Positions 10,401 through 17,232 of a stretch of DNA of 64,000 nucleotides are shown one piece after another. Positions within the stretch are counted from its first letter, which is position 1. Each line of letters opens with the position of its first letter. Origin of the DNA: Dokdonia sp. PRO95 (GTDB taxonomy: Bacteria; Bacteroidota; Bacteroidia; Flavobacteriales; Flavobacteriaceae); assembly GCF_000355805.1 (NCBI RefSeq), contig NZ_CM001837.1:2841868-2905867 (forward strand). The letters run 5' to 3'. Made by a program: the position numbers and the translations under genes. Below the pieces are notes generated by a model. That model was not told the origin of the DNA and ran no database searches. It saw only the letters and a list, made by a program, of their open reading frames with translations.

Positions 10401-12471
10401 CTTCAGGAGCTATAGAATCTAACACTACTAAGCCGTCTAACGTCATATTAAGATTTTCATCTTTATAAGTAGATTCAAATGCTCCTTTACCATTTGTGAC
10501 TTGACCTTTAAGGTTAAGATCCTTAATGGCATACTTATTATATTGGAAAGTATTTACAGTTGCATCTACACTAGCATCGAGTGTATTTATGGTGCTCCCT
10601 GATCCACTAGTTTTAACAGATAAGGTGAGTGCTCCTAATTGGTCATTCCCCAATAATTCTCCCATCGCATATTCCTGCACAGCAAGATCTGCCTCAAATG
10701 CAATTCTGTTACTATTTTTAAATCTACCAGCTATGGTTGCTGCACCTTGGCTTGTAGTCATTGTTGCGTTCGCTATAATATCCTCAATACTACCTTTTGC
10801 ACTCCCTACTAGTTTAAACTTCTCAGGTAAATTAATTGAAAGCGAGTCTGTGCTTGTAAACTTTGAAATATCTCGCTTGGTTGTTTGTGCTTGTAATTTT
10901 GGTAAGTTCACGTAGAGTTTATCTACATCATTAAGATTACTAAGAGAACCACTTGCTGAAATCGCTGTTTCATTACCCCAATTCACGCGTAATGATGGAA
11001 CATCAAGTGAAGCCAACGATCCTGTTGCACTTACAGATCCAGTTATTAATTGCTTGCTTAATGCGCTTGCATATTGATTGTTTGCTAAGTCTTTCTGAAA
11101 TCGATAAGCATCCTTAACATTAAATTTAACGCTTGGTATTGAGACATTTAGAGTTACCTTTTCAGGTTGCGATGTTAATGATTCAAACGAAGGGTAATTC
11201 ATTGATATATTACCATCTAAAGCACTATTATTTAACTGAAGCTTTAAATCATTGATAGCTAGATTTTGCTCAGAAACGATAAAATCTGTTGCCAAAGATT
11301 TGAGATGAATACCACTAAATTCATAACCCGAAAGATGATCGATAGTACTACCCGCTTTAAAATCTTTTAGAAATGTATTTGATGCGTCAAAGGCAATATC
11401 TTCAAGAATAACAGCATTGGGATTGAATGTACCTTTAGAAGGAGTTGCTCCATCTACTGTATAGGCAATATCTGTATTTTTTATTAGCGCATCGTTTATT
11501 TCAATACTGTAAGCCGGAAAAATGGAACTCGCTACCGTTTCATTATCTGTTGCAGATGCAACAGTGGTCATATCAATACCCAACTTGCTATCTGCAATAT
11601 TGATTGTATTTACATCTATGGTAAACGTATTAAAATCTGCCTTTGGGATTTCGGTATATAATTCTTGGAAGTCGAAATCAAAATCAATTCCTGCCTCTGT
11701 ACCAGTATAATTACCGCTAACGTTGTTAAGCGTTAACTCGTCAAACGCTAGAAATGGCAGCGGAATTTCTTCTGCATTAGGATCTGAAGGGATTGGGACT
11801 TGGTAAATATTAAAGCGTCCATTTTCAATCAAGCCACTAGTAGCAGTAAATTTTATTGCTTCTAGGTCTACTACATCCACCTCTACTTCAAGAACATCAA
11901 ATACATAACTACTTGTAATTCCGGTTACGGCATCATTGTAAGTGATGTCAAAATCCTTTAGGGAAATATCTCCTATAATTATATCAAGCGGCTTTGTCGT
12001 AGTGGTATCTATCACTGCAGTTGATGGGCTAGCAAATGCTTCTGTAATAAAGTCAAAGTTGAACCCAGAGATACTGTCCTCTCTAATAATATTTGCACGA
12101 ACGCCTTCCCATTGTGCATCCTCTATCCCTATTCCAGAACCCTGAATTATAGGAAGAAATGGGATATTTGCCTCTAATGATCTGCTGTAAACCAGTGTAT
12201 CACCTTTCTTATCTTCTATATAAAGTCCTTCGACCGCAATATCACCGTCAAAAGTGATAAACAACCTTTCTAGTTCAACTTTGGTATTTGTTTTTTCAGA
12301 TAAATAGGTAACTGCTTTTGAAGCTATAATATTCTGTCCCCACTCACTGCGAATGAATAAAATAATTAAGAATAAAATAAGAAGTATGGTCAGTAAGATT
12401 CGACCAATAATGCGCAGCCATCGATACTTTCTCTTAGGCTTTTTTTGGATAGACTGTTGTTCTTCTGACAA
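7432..12471 (-). CDS. tamB: TamB: translocation/assembly module protein (DUF490 / AsmA-like)
   Basis: This 1679-residue protein spans the periplasm as a long beta-taco and works with the Omp85 partner encoded immediately downstream, in outer-membrane protein insertion or lipid transfer. A basic N-terminus is followed by a single transmembrane anchor (about residues 20-42, IIGRILLTILLILFLIILF). Most of the protein is repetitive beta structure. The C-terminal TamB (DUF490) domain begins near residue 1280, with LTGVYDVTSGQYEM and RVSWSGDPFDAKLDV. The last 30 residues are charged. The start is TTG at 12471, since no ATG or GTG lies in frame before the anchor. It is the longest gene in the window and contains no exact palindrome copy. 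Confidence 0.92.
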   Translation of the reverse strand: MSEEQQSIQKKPKRKYRWLRIIGRILLTILLILFLIILFIRSEWGQNIIASKAVTYLSEKTNTKVELERLFITFDGDIAVEGLYIEDKKGDTLVYSRSLEANIPFLPIIQGSGIGIEDAQWEGVRANIIREDSISGFNFDFITEAFASPSTAVIDTTTTKPLDIIIGDISLKDFDITYNDAVTGITSSYVFDVLEVEVDVVDLEAIKFTATSGLIENGRFNIYQVPIPSDPNAEEIPLPFLAFDELTLNNVSGNYTGTEAGIDFDFDFQELYTEIPKADFNTFTIDVNTINIADSKLGIDMTTVASATDNETVASSIFPAYSIEINDALIKNTDIAYTVDGATPSKGTFNPNAVILEDIAFDASNTFLKDFKAGSTIDHLSGYEFSGIHLKSLATDFIVSEQNLAINDLKLQLNNSALDGNISMNYPSFESLTSQPEKVTLNVSIPSVKFNVKDAYRFQKDLANNQYASALSKQLITGSVSATGSLASLDVPSLRVNWGNETAISASGSLSNLNDVDKLYVNLPKLQAQTTKRDISKFTSTDSLSINLPEKFKLVGSAKGSIEDIIANATMTTSQGAATIAGRFKNSNRIAFEADLAVQEYAMGELLGNDQLGALTLSVKTSGSGSTINTLDASVDATVNTFQYNKYAIKDLNLKGQVTNGKGAFESTYKDENLNMTLDGLVVLDSIAPEASIDLDIIGADLQALGLMQRDVRTGFKLKGNFKGNATSYDVAATMDDGIIVYDDRSYLIGNLDGTARVRPDSTSVTFDNKIMNLDLKSNADPARITTALQDHIYSYFYRDVAVADTLVNPVNLILKGKIRQSPLLNEVFLVNMKDLDTVSIDLDFAQAERVLNASIKAPHINYGGNEIDSLAFVMNTDKDDFNFNLGFKGIKAGPLAIQRTEISGNQTNNELALDFLAYAGGEKLIQVQSEITGSRENLRFHVLRDSLIFNKKQWGIPVTNEVLITDKKLSFNDFRFKRNTQSVEITDKLPTIEKDHIAIDFRNFKISEFLAYLNPNEQLATGNLNGDLVLEEPFGDLGFLADLYVQELGLLGENLGTAELTGRSLNGDRYDFNLGVQGGSVDLDLTGDYVADVDGALINMDLDINEIKMEAIDGFSLGELKDGSGSLEGNFKLNGALASLEYQGFLRFKNGGFIVSKLNAPFSLKNETISLDNDGISMSNFTVLDEKQNTLVVSGLIGTESFINPTFDLTINAKDFQALNAKPEDNDFIYGTAVFDAKASIKGDLQIPIVTVDATVGGATDVTYVMPTAAANIESSDGIVVFVNRENPDAILTRTEEETGTITGFDFKGLFKVNKEALVTVLIDKETGDNLKVQGEGDFNFTLQPNGRMTLTGVYDVTSGQYEMNLYNLVNRTFKLDPGSRVSWSGDPFDAKLDVRAVYEVEASASPLMASANAGADPAQISKYRQQLPFLVYLNIDGELLSPKINFALDLPEDEQGAIGGQVYSRVQQVNQQEGELNRQVFSLLVLNRFYPDSNSDGSRGGFASIARDNLNDALSDQLNIFSDKLLGKTGFQLDFGLDSFTDYQGTTPQERTQLDIAAQRKFFGDKLTVRVGSSVDVAGQSASGESNPLIGNVSLEYELTEDGQYRLKGFRRSEFENVIDGQTIVSGISLIFQQEFNKFSQLWDAILRKKQQQLVEEEKAKKEATPPEETIENNKNN

Positions 12472-12599
12472 TGAAAATAGAGGGTTTGATAAGCTTTAAC
12501 AAATTAACGCCCATATTCGCTTTTAACATAATTTGACGATGTAATCTTCTGTTAAATAGTATCGAACTACTATTAAAATTTTAACATTGTTGTGAGTTA

Positions 12600-12615
12600 C
12601 GCTTTCGCGAAAGCG
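12600..12615. repeat. Dispersed palindrome, copy 5 (perfect, with extended arms)
   Basis: Intergenic, between the fasciclin gene and tamB. The symmetry extends beyond the 16-mer, with GTTA on the left and TAAT on the right, so this is one of the best copies for defining the full motif. Confidence 0.95.
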
Positions 12616-12689
12616 TAATTAGAGATTGACATGTGATAATCTAAGTATAAACGAACGACTTCTGGATTGGAGAAAAGCTACTAGTACTG

Positions 12690-13313
12690 CTAGTCAGCTA
12701 GTAAGACATTATCTATTATAAATATAGAGCCATTAGATGGGCTTATATCTGATGTTATAATTCTTGCACTATGGCCAGTATTATCGTTGAGAATAATAGC
12801 TGACTTATCTAACTCGGCCTGTATACTGCTTCCATTTTGAGTGGTCAACTCTAGTGAGCCTCCACTATTTATAATTTCTGAAGTTAGTTTTTCGGTAGTC
12901 CACTTATTCTTTACAAGGTGATACTTGAGTGCGGTTTTTGCCTCTGCCTTATTATAATTATCAGACTCGTTATCGAGAATGTCGAGGTTCTTATCTTCAA
13001 ACGCTTCATTTATGGGAGCAAATACAGTAAAGACTCCTTTATTTACTAAGCATTCATCAATGTCTAATTCCCTAATTTGTAATTCAAATTCTGAAAGTTC
13101 TTCTTTCTCATTAATTTTTGACACCAAGCCATGAACCTTATTATCTTCGATGGTAATCTGTTCTTTCAAAGCTTTTTCTGATAATTTCTTTTGAAAAATC
13201 TCACGTTTCGCTTCTTCTCTTATTTGTTGATTTCTTTGTTTATTATCACAAGAAGATAGCGCCATGAGTGCGGCAACGCATCCTCCTAACAGTATCGATT
13301 TGTTTAAAAACAT
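12690..13313 (-). CDS. Fasciclin-domain lipoprotein
   Basis: This 207-residue predicted lipoprotein has a signal peptide ending in the lipobox ALSSC (C22), followed by a charged helix to about residue 55. A single fasciclin (FAS1) domain then runs to the C-terminus. The FAS1 signatures are FTVFAPINEAF, ALKYHLVKNKWTTEKL and the closing DISPSNGSIFIIDNVLL. FAS1 domains usually mediate adhesion or protein contacts at the cell surface; the ligand here is unknown. It lies upstream of tamB on the same strand with a 218-base gap holding a palindrome copy, so cotranscription with tamB-tamL is possible but unproven. Confidence 0.85.
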   Translation of the reverse strand: MFLNKSILLGGCVAALMALSSCDNKQRNQQIREEAKREIFQKKLSEKALKEQITIEDNKVHGLVSKINEKEELSEFELQIRELDIDECLVNKGVFTVFAPINEAFEDKNLDILDNESDNYNKAEAKTALKYHLVKNKWTTEKLTSEIINSGGSLELTTQNGSSIQAELDKSAIILNDNTGHSARIITSDISPSNGSIFIIDNVLLAD

Positions 13314-13404
13314 GGTAATTTCTCTTTTTTACAAATATCATAAGGAGACTAAAGAATGACCGCTAAGTAATCGTTAAAACTGAAAGAAAAGACGTTAAAA
13401 ACAT

Positions 13405-13433
13405 AAAAAGCGAGCCATTATAGCTCGCTTTTT
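13405..13433 (-). terminator. Rho-independent terminator after the alcohol dehydrogenase gene
   Basis: An 11-base-pair stem AAAAAGCGAGC (13405-13415), a 7-base loop, then GCTCGCTTTTT (13423-13433). It lies 27 bases past the stop at 13461. The A/T arms would let it work in both directions, but only minus-strand genes flank it. Confidence 0.88.
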
Positions 13434-13460
13434 ATAACTTTTCAATAAATAAGACACCGA

Positions 13461-14504
13461 TTATAGGGTATCCATATCAATAACAAAACGATATTTTACA
13501 TCGTTATTTTGTACTCGCTCATAGGCTTCATTGATGTTTTTCATATCAATCATTTCTATATCACTTACAATGTTGTGCTTACCGCAAAAATCAAGCATTT
13601 CTTGAGTCTCTTTAATTCCTCCTATAAGAGAACCTGCAACACTTTTACGTCCCATAATAAGATTACCGCCATGAACATCTGGTAATGGTTCTATAGCTCC
13701 TACCATACACATAGTACCATCTACACCTAGAAGTGATAAATATGGATTAATATCATGGCTTACAGGTACCGTGTTTAATATAAAATCAAATGTTCCGTGT
13801 TGCTCTTCCATCGCATCTTCATCCTTAGAGATAAGAACACTATCAGCACCTAGACGTTTTGCATCATCTGCCTTTCCTTTTGAAGTAGTGATCATTACTG
13901 TTTCTGCCCCCATTGCATGAGAAAACTTAATTCCCATGTGGCCTAGACCACCTAGACCTACAATTCCTACTTTCATTCCTTCCTTGATACCCCAGTGGTG
14001 TAATGGTGAGAACGTAGTGATACCTGCGCACAATAAAGGTGCAACGGCTTTTAAATCTAGATTACTTGGTATGTTAAGTACAAAGTTCTGATCTACAGTT
14101 ACTTCTTGAGAGTACCCTCCAAAAGTGTGCCCATCTGTATGCTTGTCTTTACTGTTGTAAGTCCATGTCGCGCCTTCTTTACAGAATTGCTCAAGGTCAC
14201 TTTTACATGAAGAACATTCTTGACATGAATCAACGAGGCAGCCTACTCCTACAACGTCTCCTTTTTTAAACCCAGTTACTTCAGATCCTACTTCTATTAC
14301 TTCTCCTACTATTTCATGACCTGGAACTACAGGATACATTGCTGGTCCCCAATCACTTCTTACTGTATGTATATCGCTGTGACAAACTCCACAATATGTG
14401 ATTTTTATCTTTACATCTGTAGCGAGTGTATCACGACGCTTTATCGTCATTTCTTTTAAATCGGCATCTTTATCTTGGGCACCGTATGCTTTTACTTCTG
14501 TCAT
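13461..14504 (-). CDS. Zinc-containing NAD(P)-dependent alcohol dehydrogenase (cinnamyl-alcohol-dehydrogenase-like)
   Basis: This 347-residue medium-chain dehydrogenase interconverts alcohols and aldehydes. The catalytic zinc site begins CGVCHSDIH (C41), followed by VPGHEIVGEV. The structural zinc cysteines are in CQECSSCKSDLEQFC, and the cofactor fold is GIVGLGGLGHMGIKFSHAMG. This is the YahK/AdhA/CAD-like group, which is usually NADPH-dependent and accepts aromatic or aliphatic aldehydes; the physiological substrate cannot be deduced. The gene follows brkB on the same strand after 48 bases holding a palindrome copy, and ends at a strong terminator. Confidence 0.9.
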   Translation of the reverse strand: MTEVKAYGAQDKDADLKEMTIKRRDTLATDVKIKITYCGVCHSDIHTVRSDWGPAMYPVVPGHEIVGEVIEVGSEVTGFKKGDVVGVGCLVDSCQECSSCKSDLEQFCKEGATWTYNSKDKHTDGHTFGGYSQEVTVDQNFVLNIPSNLDLKAVAPLLCAGITTFSPLHHWGIKEGMKVGIVGLGGLGHMGIKFSHAMGAETVMITTSKGKADDAKRLGADSVLISKDEDAMEEQHGTFDFILNTVPVSHDINPYLSLLGVDGTMCMVGAIEPLPDVHGGNLIMGRKSVAGSLIGGIKETQEMLDFCGKHNIVSDIEMIDMKNINEAYERVQNNDVKYRFVIDMDTL

Positions 14505-14533
14505 ATTTGGTTATTTAGTTTATTGTTATGTCT

Positions 14534-14549
14534 AGTTTTCGCGAAAGCG
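14534..14549. repeat. Dispersed palindrome, copy 6 (AGTTTTCGCGAAAGCG)
   Basis: It fills most of the 48-base gap between the brkB stop (14553) and the alcohol dehydrogenase start (14504). The core is exact, the left arm is degraded, and the right arm extends with TAAC. Confidence 0.93.
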
Positions 14550-14552
14550 TAA

Positions 14553-15509
14553 CTATTCTTCTTTCTTTTTAAAATGTTGAAATCTTCTGAAACCTACTCC
14601 TGTTTTTAACTGGCGAGCTTTATTATAGTAGGCGTCTGCATAGACTCTCGTAAAATTTGCTCCAAAGAATAAAATCAGGCTGCTATAAGAAACCCAGAGC
14701 ATGATGAGGATTATAGATCCTGCTGCTCCATATGTAGAACCAGGCTCCATAGTATTAAAGTAGTAGGCCATTGCAACTTCTCCTAGTATAAATAGAATGG
14801 TTGTAAGACCAGCGCCTACTCGTACTGCTTTCCACCTAATATAAACACTGGGCAAGAACTTAAATAATGCAGCAAATAACGTGTAAATCACTATGAGCGA
14901 AATGGATATGTCGATTATAAAAATAAATTCTATTAAAGAAGCTGGTAAGAATTCTGCAAGTCTATTTGAAAAAGCACTAAGTAGTGAAGTGGCTATAAAA
15001 CTGATGAGAAGCAGGAAACCAATAATCAAAATAAATCCAAAACCCTTTGCTCTACTTTTTATAATATTAAAAATCCCATCTTGCTCATTGAGATTTACTC
15101 CCCATATAGTGTCTAGTGCCTGCTGTAATTGAAAAAAAACACCCGTTGCACCATATAATAGTACTAATATACCCACCGTAGCTGTAAAAAAACCAGTTTC
15201 TTCATCTCCTCGGTCTACCATCATGAGTCGTATAGACTCGGCTGTTTCTTGTCCTAAAACTTTAGTGATTTCAGCAAGTAGCTCTCCTTGAACAATGTCT
15301 CTGCCCCAGACTGCACCTACAATGTTTAAAATAATAACAACAAGTGCAGGTAGTGATAAAATGGCATAATATGCAACAATAGCACTTAGCTTAAATGGCT
15401 CTGATGCCATCCAGTTTTTATAAGTGTCAACCGTAAGGCGAGGCACATCCTTTATTTTAAAAGAATGCCTGCCTTGGTCTGCCGTCATATAGTTGTCTAT
15501 TTCTTCCAT
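14553..15509 (-). CDS. YihY / BrkB-family inner-membrane protein
   Basis: This 318-residue integral membrane protein belongs to the YihY/BrkB (formerly 'virulence factor BrkB') family. The family has six to seven hydrophobic segments and an unknown or debated function. Recognisable parts are SAIVAYYAILSLPALVVIIL, LYGATGVFFQLQQALDTIWGV and the closing LWVSYSSLILFFGANFTRVY. I chose the ATG at 15509 (MEEIDNY). A TTG six codons earlier (15527) would put a strong terminator hairpin inside the coding sequence. It lies between the Old Yellow Enzyme gene and the dehydrogenase, all on the minus strand. Confidence 0.85.
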   Translation of the reverse strand: MEEIDNYMTADQGRHSFKIKDVPRLTVDTYKNWMASEPFKLSAIVAYYAILSLPALVVIILNIVGAVWGRDIVQGELLAEITKVLGQETAESIRLMMVDRGDEETGFFTATVGILVLLYGATGVFFQLQQALDTIWGVNLNEQDGIFNIIKSRAKGFGFILIIGFLLLISFIATSLLSAFSNRLAEFLPASLIEFIFIIDISISLIVIYTLFAALFKFLPSVYIRWKAVRVGAGLTTILFILGEVAMAYYFNTMEPGSTYGAAGSIILIMLWVSYSSLILFFGANFTRVYADAYYNKARQLKTGVGFRRFQHFKKKEE

Positions 15510-15533
15510 AAAAAAACCCTTTTGCAAGGGTTT
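15510..15533 (-). terminator. Terminator after the Old Yellow Enzyme gene, abutting the brkB start codon
   Basis: An 8-base-pair stem AAACCCTT (15514-15521), a 4-base loop TTGC, then AAGGGTTT (15526-15533). On the minus strand a run of seven T residues follows, ending directly at the brkB ATG (15507-15509). It leaves no room for a separate brkB promoter after it. Confidence 0.75.
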
Positions 15534-15538
15534 AAAAG

Positions 15539-16648
15539 TTATGAGTTCTCTTTTTGCTCTTCGAGTGTTGGGTAATCAATGTAACCTTCTTTACCAAGTG
15601 TGTAAAATGTATCTGGATTAGGGTCATTGAGAGAAGCATTTTCTTCAAAACGCTTTACTAAATCTGGGTTTGCTATAAAATTACGTCCAAAAGCGACTAA
15701 ATCTCCTTTATTATCCATTAAGTCTTGATTTGCCTTTGCAGCATCATAACCACCACTTAGAATAAGCAAACCGCTAAAACGGTCGCGTATATTTTTCTGG
15801 ATATCTGCCGGTAAGCCAGGTGCACCCATAGACTCGTGGTTTACGAGATGTATATAAACTGGCGCAAGCTCTTCTAATTTTGCAGACAGGTAATCAAATG
15901 TTTCTTTCTGACTATCAAAAGGCCCAAGGTCATTCATTGCTCCATTAGGAGAAAGTCTGATTCCCACTTTTTCTTTCCCTATTGCCGCTATAACACGTTC
16001 TGTAACCTCAAGTGTAAAGCGGCATCTATTCTCTACAGATCCTCCGTAATGATCATCTCTCTTATTTGTTCCAGTATTTAAAAACTGATCTAGTAAGTAC
16101 CCATTTGCACTATGTACTTCTACACCGTCAAAACCTGCTTCAATAGCATTTTTTGCCGCAGTAACATATTCTTCTATGGTATTTTCTATATCTTCAACAG
16201 TCATCGCTGTAGGCTCTGGGATAGATAATTCACCTTTACCATCTACATACATCTTCGTTTCCTCTGGTCTAATAGCAGATGGTGCAAAAATAACTGCCTC
16301 CTCAGACATATTATCTGGATGTGATATACGTCCAGAGTGCATAAGTTGCATAAATATCTTTCCATCATTTTTGTGTACAGCAGCTGCTACTGGCGTCCAT
16401 GCTTTTACTTGCTCACGACTATAAATACCAGGTATACGAGGATATCCTACACCATTAAGTGATGGCGATGTTCCTTCTGTAATAATAAGTCCTGCTCCTG
16501 CACGCTCACCGTAGTATTGAATCATTATATCTGTCGGGATATGTCCCGCAGTAGACCTTGATCTCGTAAGAGGAGCCATTACTACTTTATTTTTTAATGA
16601 AAAATGTTCAGTTTTTAATGGGCTTAAGAGTTCTTTATAATCTTTCAT
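15539..16648 (-). CDS. Old Yellow Enzyme family alkene reductase (NADH:flavin oxidoreductase)
   Basis: This FMN enzyme of about 369 residues reduces activated C=C bonds such as enones, or nitro-compounds, using NAD(P)H. Diagnostic blocks include KNKVVMAPLTRSRS at the N-terminus, GLIITEGTSPSLNGVGYPRIPGI, MQLMHSGRISHPDN, and DGVEVHSANGYLLDQFLN with the conserved His-Asn pair that binds substrate. The C-terminus has LVAFGRNFIANPDLVKR. I start at the ATG at 16648, because the alternative TTG at 16666 falls within a perfect -7 promoter element (16664-16671). The gene ends at a hairpin touching the next start. Its neighbours suggest a general redox or detoxification group but no defined pathway. 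Confidence 0.88.
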   Translation of the reverse strand: MKDYKELLSPLKTEHFSLKNKVVMAPLTRSRSTAGHIPTDIMIQYYGERAGAGLIITEGTSPSLNGVGYPRIPGIYSREQVKAWTPVAAAVHKNDGKIFMQLMHSGRISHPDNMSEEAVIFAPSAIRPEETKMYVDGKGELSIPEPTAMTVEDIENTIEEYVTAAKNAIEAGFDGVEVHSANGYLLDQFLNTGTNKRDDHYGGSVENRCRFTLEVTERVIAAIGKEKVGIRLSPNGAMNDLGPFDSQKETFDYLSAKLEELAPVYIHLVNHESMGAPGLPADIQKNIRDRFSGLLILSGGYDAAKANQDLMDNKGDLVAFGRNFIANPDLVKRFEENASLNDPNPDTFYTLGKEGYIDYPTLEEQKENS

Positions 16649-16663
16649 GTACCTTTTTATTTG

Positions 16664-16671
16664 CAAAGCTA
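16664..16671 (-). promoter_or_regulatory. -7 element (TAGCTTTG) for the Old Yellow Enzyme gene
   Basis: The minus strand reads TAGCTTTG, a perfect TAnnTTTG match, 15 bases before the ATG at 16648. No TTG occurs at the expected -33 distance. That area instead carries an imperfect GC-rich palindrome (GCTTTCGCTCATAGCGG). Confidence 0.45.
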
Positions 16672-16733
16672 GCGCATGCTTTCGCTCATAGCGGTTAAGG
16701 CGTTGTTAAAACAGTGTTTTCATTTTCATAAGG

Positions 16734-16751
16734 TTTTCACTTTCGTGAAAA
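16734..16751. repeat. Inverted repeat TTTTCAC-TTTC-GTGAAAA
   Basis: A perfect 7-base-pair inverted repeat with a 4-base centre. It contains a one-mismatch form of the dispersed palindrome core (TTTCGTGAAA). It lies in the divergent region between the Old Yellow Enzyme and EF-hand genes and could be an operator or a decayed palindrome copy. Confidence 0.5.
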
Positions 16752-16776
16752 ATTAAAATCATAGCCTTCAATCTAT

Positions 16777-16806
16777 TTGATGCCAGTAAGTGAAGTTGTA
16801 TTTTTA
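16777..16806 (+). promoter_or_regulatory. Candidate promoter of the EF-hand gene, with flanking repeats
   Basis: TTG at 16777-16779, a 19-base spacer and TATTTTTA at 16799-16806 make a near-consensus promoter. AAGTGAA occurs on both sides of the -7 element (16788-16794 and 16813-16819). An inverted TTCACTT follows at 16831-16837, a layout that suggests an operator. Confidence 0.45.
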
Positions 16807-16854
16807 GACCCTAAGTGAATACAGTAATAGTTCACTTTCACAAAAATCTAGCAC

Positions 16855-17124
16855 ATGGCAACTAAAGACATGATTCTCAAGAAACTTCAAATTTTAATCA
16901 CACAAGAATTTGATAGTCCCGAGCAGGCTTTTGCTTTTTTTGATGAAGATGGTAATGGTACTTTATCCAAAGATGAAATCAAAGAACTTTTGAAAAAAGC
17001 AGAAATAAGTGGTTTTATAAGATCTATGGTTGCATCTGCACTCATAGATGGATACAGTAAGGATGGTAATGATAATGTAAGCTGGGAAGAGTTTAAAAAA
17101 GCACTTGACGAAATCAAACACTGA
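16855..17124 (+). CDS. Small EF-hand domain protein
   Basis: This 89-residue protein without a signal peptide carries two EF-hand motifs. The first loop is canonical, DEDGNGTLSKDE at residues 30-41, with Asp/Asp/Asn/Thr and the bidentate Glu at positions 1, 3, 5, 7 and 12. The second (about residues 68-79, SKDGNDNVSWEE) is degenerate, with Ser at position 1 and Asp in place of the loop glycine, so it may bind calcium weakly or not at all. No partner is identifiable from context. The gene is alone on the plus strand, divergent from the Old Yellow Enzyme gene, with its own promoter and a repeat-rich upstream region. Confidence 0.75.
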   Translation: MATKDMILKKLQILITQEFDSPEQAFAFFDEDGNGTLSKDEIKELLKKAEISGFIRSMVASALIDGYSKDGNDNVSWEEFKKALDEIKH

Positions 17125-17133
17125 TTTTCCTCT

Positions 17134-17164
17134 AATAGCATTCACACTTTTTGAATAGCATTCA
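17134..17164. repeat. Direct repeat AATAGCATTCA, two copies 20 bases apart
   Basis: AATAGCATTCA occurs at 17134-17144 and 17154-17164. The 20-base period places both copies on the same face of the helix. They lie upstream of the DnaQ/GIY-YIG gene and suggest a regulator-binding site. Confidence 0.6.
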
Positions 17165-17180
17165 TAATATTTTCCATTTT

Positions 17181-17222
17181 TTAGGAATTATTCCTAATAT
17201 TTCAAAATAAAGAGTAACTTTG
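17181..17222 (+). promoter_or_regulatory. Candidate promoter and operator of the DnaQ/GIY-YIG gene
   Basis: The perfect inverted repeat TTAGGAAT-T-ATTCCTAA (17181-17197) lies where the -33 region would be. TAACTTTG at 17215-17222 is a perfect -7 element, 10 bases before the ATG at 17233. No TTG is present at -33, so transcription may depend on a factor bound to the repeat. Confidence 0.5.
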
Positions 17223-17232
17223 TAACTCATTT

